From Athripsodes cinereus (Eukaryota; Arthropoda; Insecta; Trichoptera; Leptoceridae), in NCBI GenBank assembly GCA_947579605.1, contig OX388311.1, positions 32,986,951 through 33,050,950 on the forward strand: a stretch of 64,000 bases of DNA. Reading direction: 5' to 3'. The first letter of the stretch is position 1, and each line of letters opens with the position of its first letter. Shown in pieces: positions 57,307 through 64,000 of the stretch. The notes beneath the pieces were generated by a model. It searched no databases. It was not told where the DNA came from and saw only the letters and a list, made by a program, of their open reading frames with translations. Both the position numbers and the translations under genes were made by a program.

Positions 57307-57501
57307 CTCTTGACAAAACTAAACACGATCTTAATCTAGTCTTGATCTTGATCATACGACGCACGAAGTGACTATTGGCCAAAAATACACGGAAACCGAT
57401 CGCGCGTTAGCGGTAGCGCGGTGTTTTTGACCATAGTCCCTTCGTGCGTCGTATGATCAAGATCAAGACTAGATTAAGATCGTGTTTAGTTTTGGCAAGA
57501 G
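57307..57501. mobile_element. Foldback hairpin element without a ribozyme core
   Basis: Arms of about 80 bp (57307-57390 / 57421-57501): ACTAAACACGATCTTAATCT ... CATACGACGCACGAAG and complement. The GC-rich centre (CGCGCGTTAGCGGTAGCGCG) is itself inverted. No CUGANGA on either strand. Confidence 0.85.
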
Positions 57502-57749
57502 TAACTCTGCTGATCATGTAGAGAAGGAGAGAGAGAGAGAATATAAAGTAACTATAATATTACATATTTTAAAAAGGTGTAAGTATGTTATTATTATTAT
57601 TTAATTATTTACCGGGAATACTACCTATACATAGGTACCTACATATTATACATAGAGACTATGGATATCTACATACCTATTCATATAACATTGTATAGGT
57701 AGGTACCTACCCACTAGGTACATAATATCTATATTATAGTAGACATAAT

Positions 57750-58724
57750 ATATCTTCTTATAATTAAAAATTGATTGACAATGTATGTCACTCCATAACT
57801 TGAGAACAGCTGAACCAACTTGGCTAATTGTTTTTTGGTTGTGTTCATAATTATCAGGAGACTTTTTACATGAAAGAATTTTTTTGGAAAATCCAACGGA
57901 ATATTCGGAAATTTGGATTGTATTTTTGTATGAAAATGCCGTTTGTATGACAGTTCCGCTGTCACACAAACAATATGGATAATTATACAAAATCAACGAT
58001 GAAGTTTTTTCATAGATTGGCCTATTTATAGAATAATTTTTATATACATTTTCAAATTAGAATCGTTATTTATACAATTTAACATCTGTGGTTTTGAGAT
58101 TTCAATTTTGAAAAACCATGGAAAGAACTTTTATAAATTTAAAATGAATATAATTATTAGTAAGTACCTACATATTATAATAGTACGTACAGCAGATAAT
58201 TTATAAACAAATCTGAGTTAAATATAATTGTTCATCATAAATGAATTTTATTTTTTTACATTATACCAGTGATTCTCAAAGTGGTCCAGGTGGATCCCAG
58301 AGATCCACGGGAGACTCGACGGGGGTCTACGATGGCGTGACTAAAAATGGGGGTGCATGAGTCGTAAATGGGGGTCCACGAATCCATAGTTAAAGTATCG
58401 GATATTCGGTAAAAGCACCAGATATTGACATAAACAATATTCGGTACAAATACCCGGTACATTGTAGAAAAAGGTACTGTGAGAAAATACTCTGTAAGAA
58501 AACCGAAGAGTTTTTGAATTATTTCAAATTCTTATACCATTTCGAAAACTTAGCGACGGGGGAGAGGGTAGAAATACAGGGGGTCCACCGGAACCAGCAA
58601 ATTTTTGAAAGTAGTCTATGAGAATAAATGTTTAGGAACCCCGGGAGTTTGTATAGAGATTAAAAATAATATTAATTACTCATTGATTGTTAGGCGGTAC
58701 GAGGTTCGCTGGGTCATCTAGTCT
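57750..58724 (+). mobile_element. Helitron 3' part with nested hAT-like MITE
   Basis: Contains ATGTATGTCACTCCATAACT and GAACAGCTGAACC, typical of insect Helitron remains, and ends GGTTCGCTGGGTCATCTAG followed by T, a CTRR-type 3' end. Interrupted by the MITE at 58267-58644. No helicase. Confidence 0.45.
58267..58644. mobile_element. hAT-like MITE, copy 2
   Basis: Starts CAGTGATTCTCAAAGTGGTC, ends near GTTTAGGAACCCCGG; inverted homologue of 42008-42379 with the same GGGGGTCCACGAATCCATAG block. Confidence 0.65.
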
Positions 58725-59099
58725 CCTAATAAGTTCAGGTATTATATCTCTCGTGCATGGCATTAACAGTATAAGTCAAAAAAAATCGATTTTTACTTTT
58801 TGATGGAACCTTGTAGTATATCTCAAACTACACATGTGTAATCGATAACAAAAGTCAAATTGTAATTATAAGACCTTAAAAACAATATTTGTATTTAATA
58901 GTATATCTTATTTATTTTCAAACTCGTATAGCATTAAAAGTATATGTCGACCTATACTCTTAGTGACCAATCATTATGGTTAGTTTTCAACATTGTGAGT
59001 GGCATCAACAGTATAAGTCAACATGTACTATGAGCCGCGTGAATGTTTTTTTTTCTTACTAATTCACTTATACTGTTGGTATCACGTGCTGTCTCTCTT

Positions 59100-61745
59100 A
59101 TTCTTTTGTTGGCTTTCTTCCTAGCCAGAAACTACCAAGAAAAATTATTAGTTCAGGACAAAAAACACAACATTCAAAGCTTTATCAAATGGGGCTTAAG
59201 GAATAGGACAAGGAGTTTGAAAATACTTTTGTTTCTTGAACCCAGGAGCAAGGAAGTATTTGTAGGTAACGGAACCCTATAATGTACCATAATTTTTCGG
59301 TTGTTAATCAAAGTTGGGTAGAAGTTATTGATCGGGCATTCGAAAAAAAAATGATCAAGGTCCTCCTCCTTCAGGCGGTCGCATAGAGGAGAACCAATAA
59401 CGTGGATTCGGTAGAGATGCATCTGGGAAGCAATGAGCTAACTTCATTATACAGATCGTGGAGGTGTCAGCCTTACTCATTGAAATTTCCGAAAAATAAA
59501 AGTTTCGTGGACACATTGGGTTGGATTGAGGTATACTTTCTTCCTTTGAGTTGGCTGGTCTCTGTCCACTCTGCCTGCCAGCACTGGATGAGATTTCGGC
59601 CGAATATCAAAGTGTAATCGGAGGCTGAGACAGTTTCCGATGGGTTAGGGAGGTTCGTTCCCAATTTGGCCAATAGATATACCGCCTCATTGCCCGGGAT
59701 CCCACAGTTCACACGGGATCCAACCCAGTACCACCTCTCCACCCAAAATCTGAAGTTTATTTAGAAGGTATCTAATATCTAAAGATAAAAGATCATCTGG
59801 TCGGGATAATGCTGGAGAGAGAACGGCCTGGAGGGAGAACGGACTGGAGAGCGTTTTGAGAGTCGCTGAGGAGAGTTTTAACCCTGTAATGGCGTATGGT
59901 CAGAGCCCTTATAGCCTCTCTAATAACAAGACATTCCGCTGAGAAGACTGACGACTCGTCTCTGAGCCTGAACATTTTATTAGTGTTATATTAAAAAAAG
60001 AAGCCAGCCCCTGTACGCTCTTTGTCACTTTTCGAACTGTCTGTATAGACAGGTGCCAGTAGTGCCAATCGAAATTAAAAATCGATTTGAAAATATGAGG
60101 TGCGAATATGCCATTACTGACACCCAGGTTGAGAGCAACTTTCGGTTTAAAACTTAGTGTGGGAAATGACAAAGAGTATACAGTAAGAACTGTGTAGCTC
60201 TCCAACAAGGGAGTTTTAATTTTTCTATAGCTGGTAACAAGAGGTGGTGGATCTTTACCCCTCCATACCGGTAAATGAGTTACCAAGTATGACAGGAGAT
60301 GAAGTTTGAGAGACAGAGGGTAATCAATAAAGGGTAATCAATAAAACGCAGGATTTTGACTAAAAACCTGTTACACATAAGATGTCTGCACAGTCCAAGT
60401 GGGGGATCTGCAGCCTCCACCTGTAATGCGTTGATAGGGGAGGATTACCCGTAATTAACGAAAGAGACTGAGACCGGATCCGGTCTCAACAAGTTTTCTT
60501 GGAGGTTGGGGTTATTAAAAAGGATCCAAAGTCCAAATGGCCGCAGATAAATGCTGTATAAAAGATTTTCTGAGTCGCGGGGTGGCAACTCTCTCATGAT
60601 TTTGAGGCCGGTCTGACATTTGTGGTGTATGAGTTCAATGAATGAGGTCCATCAAAGACCAGTGACCAATGTGACCTCTAGGAATCTTATTTCGTTAAAA
60701 GAATTAATCAACCGTTGGTCAAATCAAAATTTCAGGTAGACTAGACGGAGTTTTCTGGAGAATAATATGATTTTGCACTTCTGGAAGGAAGCATTAAGGC
60801 CATGTTCCGACAACAACTCTGATTGCAAGGAAACCTGGAAGTTGTCAATGGATTTATCGGAGCAATATACGAACAAATCATCCGCAGATTTAAAAATTTG
60901 GACATCCGTAGATACTGACTGATACCCATCATGCGTGTAGGTACAATTTGAATAGAATGGGTGAGAACACTGAGCCTTGCAGCAATCACCTGTGAATGGT
61001 CTTTCTAATAGGAGGGTTATTGCGGGTTCGGTTCACGTCCGGATAGGGTAGAAGGAATGTCCAATTGATCAAGCTTTGCACATAGTATAAAAATAATAAC
61101 ATTATCGAAAGCACTATTGATGTCCAAGCATACACCTCCCAAGAGCTTTCTCCTCGATAACGATACGTGAACATCTGTGACCAAAATAGCTACGCTGTCC
61201 AGGACTTCCATTCTCTTCCTGAAATTGGATAACCAAGATGGCTGCTTCCTGTTACCTTCTATGAATCAATCTAGTCGATTTTTCACCATGTGTTCTGTAT
61301 TTTTGGCTATTGCTGAGGAGAGTGCAATTGGTCGATATGATTGGCCCTGGTTTGGGTCAGTCTCTGCTTTCAAGATTGGAATAATGATCTGAGTTTTCCT
61401 CGAGCAAGGTATATTGCCTGAAATGATGATGAAATAGCCTATAGATGAAAATATTTTTAATAATGTTAAGTAAATTCTAGAGAAACTCTTTGTAATCTTT
61501 GTATAAGGCTATACGTTATTCCATCGATTCCTGGGGATGTATCTGTAACGCAGTTCAGGACCAGCTTTAGTTCCTTGTCATTAAACTTTTTGTCAATTTC
61601 TCCAAGAGCAAAGTGGGAATAGGATTGAGATATTTCATTATGTTTTGGCACTGAAGGGGGGCAAGTATGTCTGCGAATTTAAGGATCCATTTGTCTGAGG
61701 ATGGATGAAGTTTAGGAGAGCTGCAACCCTCGAAGATGGTACCAT
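59100..61745 (-). mobile_element. Decayed LINE with RT and RNase H (I/LOA-like)
   Basis: Going down the minus strand: FADILAPL and SPGIDGITYSLIQRL (61.5 kb, RT start), LLGGVCLDINSAFDNV (61.1 kb), a degenerate YADD-region KSADDLFVYCSDKSIDNFQV (60.85 kb), LSDSQNALQSVL with SSVFSAECLVIREAI (59.9 kb, RNase H), VNCGIPGNEAVYLLAKLG (59.7 kb, RNase H end), and a C-terminal knuckle PLCDRLKEEDLDHFFFECP (59.36 kb). Many frameshifts and stops. RT-RNase H-knuckle order fits the I/LOA group. Confidence 0.75.
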
Positions 61746-61844
61746 CAGTTGGGAGACAAAATATGAAAATAGTTTCCTAAACAGTCACAGTGGATAATGA
61801 GAAACCACCATGGAAACTTGCAATCTATACCATTACAAAGCGAA

Positions 61845-62030
61845 GTACTACTACTACTACTATACCATCACGGCATATCCCACAAGTGGGGTAGCCAGCA
61901 GACCAGCTGCATATAAAACATGCAAGCTGTCCTCTCCGTGCCAATATAAAAACAAGACATTCAGGATGGGTGGCAAACCTCATCGCTGAATTTAAGATGT
62001 AAAATGTCTTAATTTTTTCACAAAAGCGAA
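61845..62030 (-). repeat. RTE-type LINE 3' end
   Basis: On minus it ends CCACTTGTGGGATATGCCGT + GATGGTATAGTAGTAGTAGT, a trinucleotide tail as in RTE-like elements. Shares blocks with 755-900 and 42400-42540. Confidence 0.6.
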
Positions 62031-62511
62031 GTACCTTTGTTTTTTAGTCTTCCAAAGAAGTGTCTGTTTTATGAAATTGGATGATTTTTAATATTATTTT
62101 TAGAGCTAGCTTATGAAAAAGTTGCATTTAGTAGTATACGTCACAAACAAAATACCAACACAATTGACATCAACAGTATATGTAAGAATCTAACAGTATA
62201 TGTCACTGAAACCAGATACCAACACAACTGACATCAACAGTATATGTAAGAATCTAATAGTATATGTCATTTTTATATCAGAATCTATGAGTACAAGTCA
62301 ATTAAATCTTTTATTTAAGTTATTTTTAAACTTTTGTATACACAGTAACAAAATAATACAGATTTTACATTGAAATTGTAAATTTCACGTCTTTATATCA
62401 ATATTTGACTTCAGAAGCTTATTTTAAAAACTTTAAAATGCTCTCCTGTAAAATGTTGAAATTTGACTTATACTGTTAATGCCATGCACGAGAGATATTA
62501 TATGTTCAGGT

Positions 62512-63800
62512 GTGTATCTATGTATGTATGTATGTATGTATATAGAAATAGGTAGGTATATAATAAGGTATTATCATTTGGGAAATTCTTCCCCAGTCAC
62601 GTGTGAAATATAATTTGATATTCTCCTCTGGGAAATCTCAGGAGTCGGGAGCTAATGTCTTCATACTTATACCTACCCACCTACCTACCTAGCCAACATC
62701 TCTATATCTACCTACAACTACCCTACCTATGTAGGTATAATATGTGTCTATACCTACCTACCTACCTGCAGATATATACATATACTAAAAAGTACTATAA
62801 TATAAAAAGAACAGACTCAAGTCTAGTGAGGCAGTAAATCCCATTTGCTGTAGGTAATTGTCAAAAGAATATGACGTGTTACCTATATAATGTTTAGTTG
62901 GTAGGAAAATTTTGTATTAGTAGATTTTTTTGTTGTTGTTATATGTATGAAAAAATAAATAAAATAGAATAAATATACCTAATACAAAATAAGTAGTTAT
63001 GATATTTTATTTTTATTACACAACACAGTTAATTTTTCACATTGATTTAGGTATTTATAATCTCGAGTAGGTACTTTCGTCAATTATTCTAGAACTGTGT
63101 GAACGTACAGACTTTGGAATTATTACCTATAAGTAGTTATGTGAGTGTATCCATATAGATAGGTAGTATGCCATGGAGGTAATATGTAATATAGGTAATA
63201 TTATGGACCTACTTACTACTTCCTATTCACACACCTACCTGGGATCGCATAGGCCGAACGCTGTAATGGTCCCAGTAGAATATGTTATTTGACCAGCAGA
63301 AAATATTAATTGAAAAACAATATTTTTCACACATCGATCTACCTTCGGATCCACATGAAGTTTTTGTGATTTCTAACCAAATTAATGATGACTACGAAAA
63401 TAATCCCAGTTTCCGCTGTGCTACGAGTATATCAACGAAATATCTAAAGTAGCATTCACATTGCTTCACTTTGGATGATCATCCAGAGTGTCAGGGTCAA
63501 ACCTGTTCATCGAAAGTGAACACGTCTGTTCACATTTGTTCATCCTATGCTTTCACTGCCATGTCAACACTCTCACTCATGTTGTATGTAGTTTGACGTA
63601 TTTTCGTATAAAAACAATTAAACAAATTCAAAAAAGAAAAATAACACTTAAAATAAATTAATATAGCTCTCGACTGCATAATAATTTTGTTCATGATTCT
63701 GACATTCAATACAAATTCATAGAGAATAAAACAAATAATAAGATGAAACTTGTTTATGGTCGTTTCAGTGAAAGGACCTTTCATCAAAATTATGACGAGT
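62512..63800. other. AT-rich DNA with TATG and CCTA simple repeats
   Basis: (TATG)n at 62519-62540 and (CTAC)n clusters at 62670-62770; no gene recognised. Confidence 0.5.
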
Positions 63801-63809
63801 GGTAATCTC

Positions 63810-63853
63810 TTTCCTCCCTCATCGCTAGTGATCACTAGCGATGAGGGAGGAAA
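63810..63853. repeat. Perfect 44-bp palindrome
   Basis: TTTCCTCCCTCATCGCTAGT and its exact complement meet at GATC (63830-63833) with no loop. Possible cruciform site or tiny foldback relic. Confidence 0.9.
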
Positions 63854-64000
63854 CTTTAGTCGCAAAATAATCAAATAATAACATCACTTGGAGAGTAAGG
63901 TGACACAATGAGGATAGTGACAGAACTATAAATAGGTACGTATATATTATGTGTAGTCTACATATAGGTATGTAGGTAGGTGCCTGATGTATATAGGATG

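Larger units (their letters stand above)
58741..62503. mobile_element. Unclassified inverted-repeat DNA element with 8-bp target duplication
   Basis: Ends ATATCTCTCGTGCATGGCAT + TAACAGTATAAGTC and their complement (to 62503). GTTCAGGT flanks both sides (58733-58740, 62504-62511). Subterminal CATCAACAGTATAWGTCA-like motifs occur on both sides (58765, 58930, 59002, 62165, 62230, 62468). An 8-bp duplication fits hAT or P-type transposition, but the ends do not start CAG. No transposase; the core is a LINE insertion. Confidence 0.75.

Noticed and set aside
57307..57501. Hammerhead core in the 57.4-kb hairpin
   Set aside because: GGAAACCG is present but no CUGANGA on either strand.

Overview
The window is eukaryotic nuclear DNA, almost certainly from an insect. 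It is AT-rich, has one intron-bearing gene with GT-AG junctions, and is packed with transposon remains and short TAGGTAGGTACCTACC-type repeats of the kind common in Lepidoptera and some Hemiptera. The order cannot be settled from the sequence alone.

The only host gene I can support is a complete organic-anion-transporter (OATP/SLCO) gene on the minus strand. Its 11 coding exons lie between 56057 (ATG) and 6400 (stop). Every junction keeps phase, and the exons sum to 2253 bp, or 750 codons plus stop. The protein shows the OATP superfamily signature before TM6, a Kazal-like cysteine module in the large extracellular loop, and about 12 membrane segments. It looks closest to the SLCO4 / insect Oatp74D type, which is an impression and not a proof. 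Exons 6-11 are compact (6.4-8.9 kb), exon 5 stands alone at 18.4 kb, exons 2-4 are at 32.4-34.5 kb, and exon 1 is at 56 kb.

Introns 1, 4 and 5 (21.4, 14.0 and 9.5 kb) are filled with mobile and tandem DNA. There are non-LTR retrotransposon fragments of several clades (RTE-like, CR1/L2-like, RNase H-bearing, and one with a restriction-like endonuclease), a 2.0-kb Helitron with an RTE copy inside it, hAT elements with clean 8-bp target duplications, a tRNA-derived SINE, foldback hairpins, 73-bp and 216-bp tandem repeats, and a 7-kb satellite of 97/99-bp monomers. Within the satellite a 3006-bp block, including a retro-insertion, is duplicated.

The most unusual signal is a set of four long inverted-repeat (foldback) elements at 17.5, 25.3, 38.4 and 43.6 kb. 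Each carries, on one or both arms, the hammerhead-ribozyme arrangement: CUGANGA, a stem II hairpin, GAAA, a self-complementary stem III, then UH. All share one extra U before stem II. The palindromic stem III resembles the dimer-type hammerheads known from Penelope-like elements and retrozymes. At least three sequence families are present in 26 kb, arranged 5'-to-5', inside introns of one gene.

Upstream of the gene (56-64 kb) lie more RT relics, a Helitron 3' end, a hairpin element, and a 3.76-kb inverted-repeat element with an 8-bp target duplication and subterminal repeats, into which a decayed RNase H-type LINE has inserted. Downstream (1-6.4 kb) lie LINE fragments and a Tc1-like MITE that may supply the transporter's polyadenylation signal.
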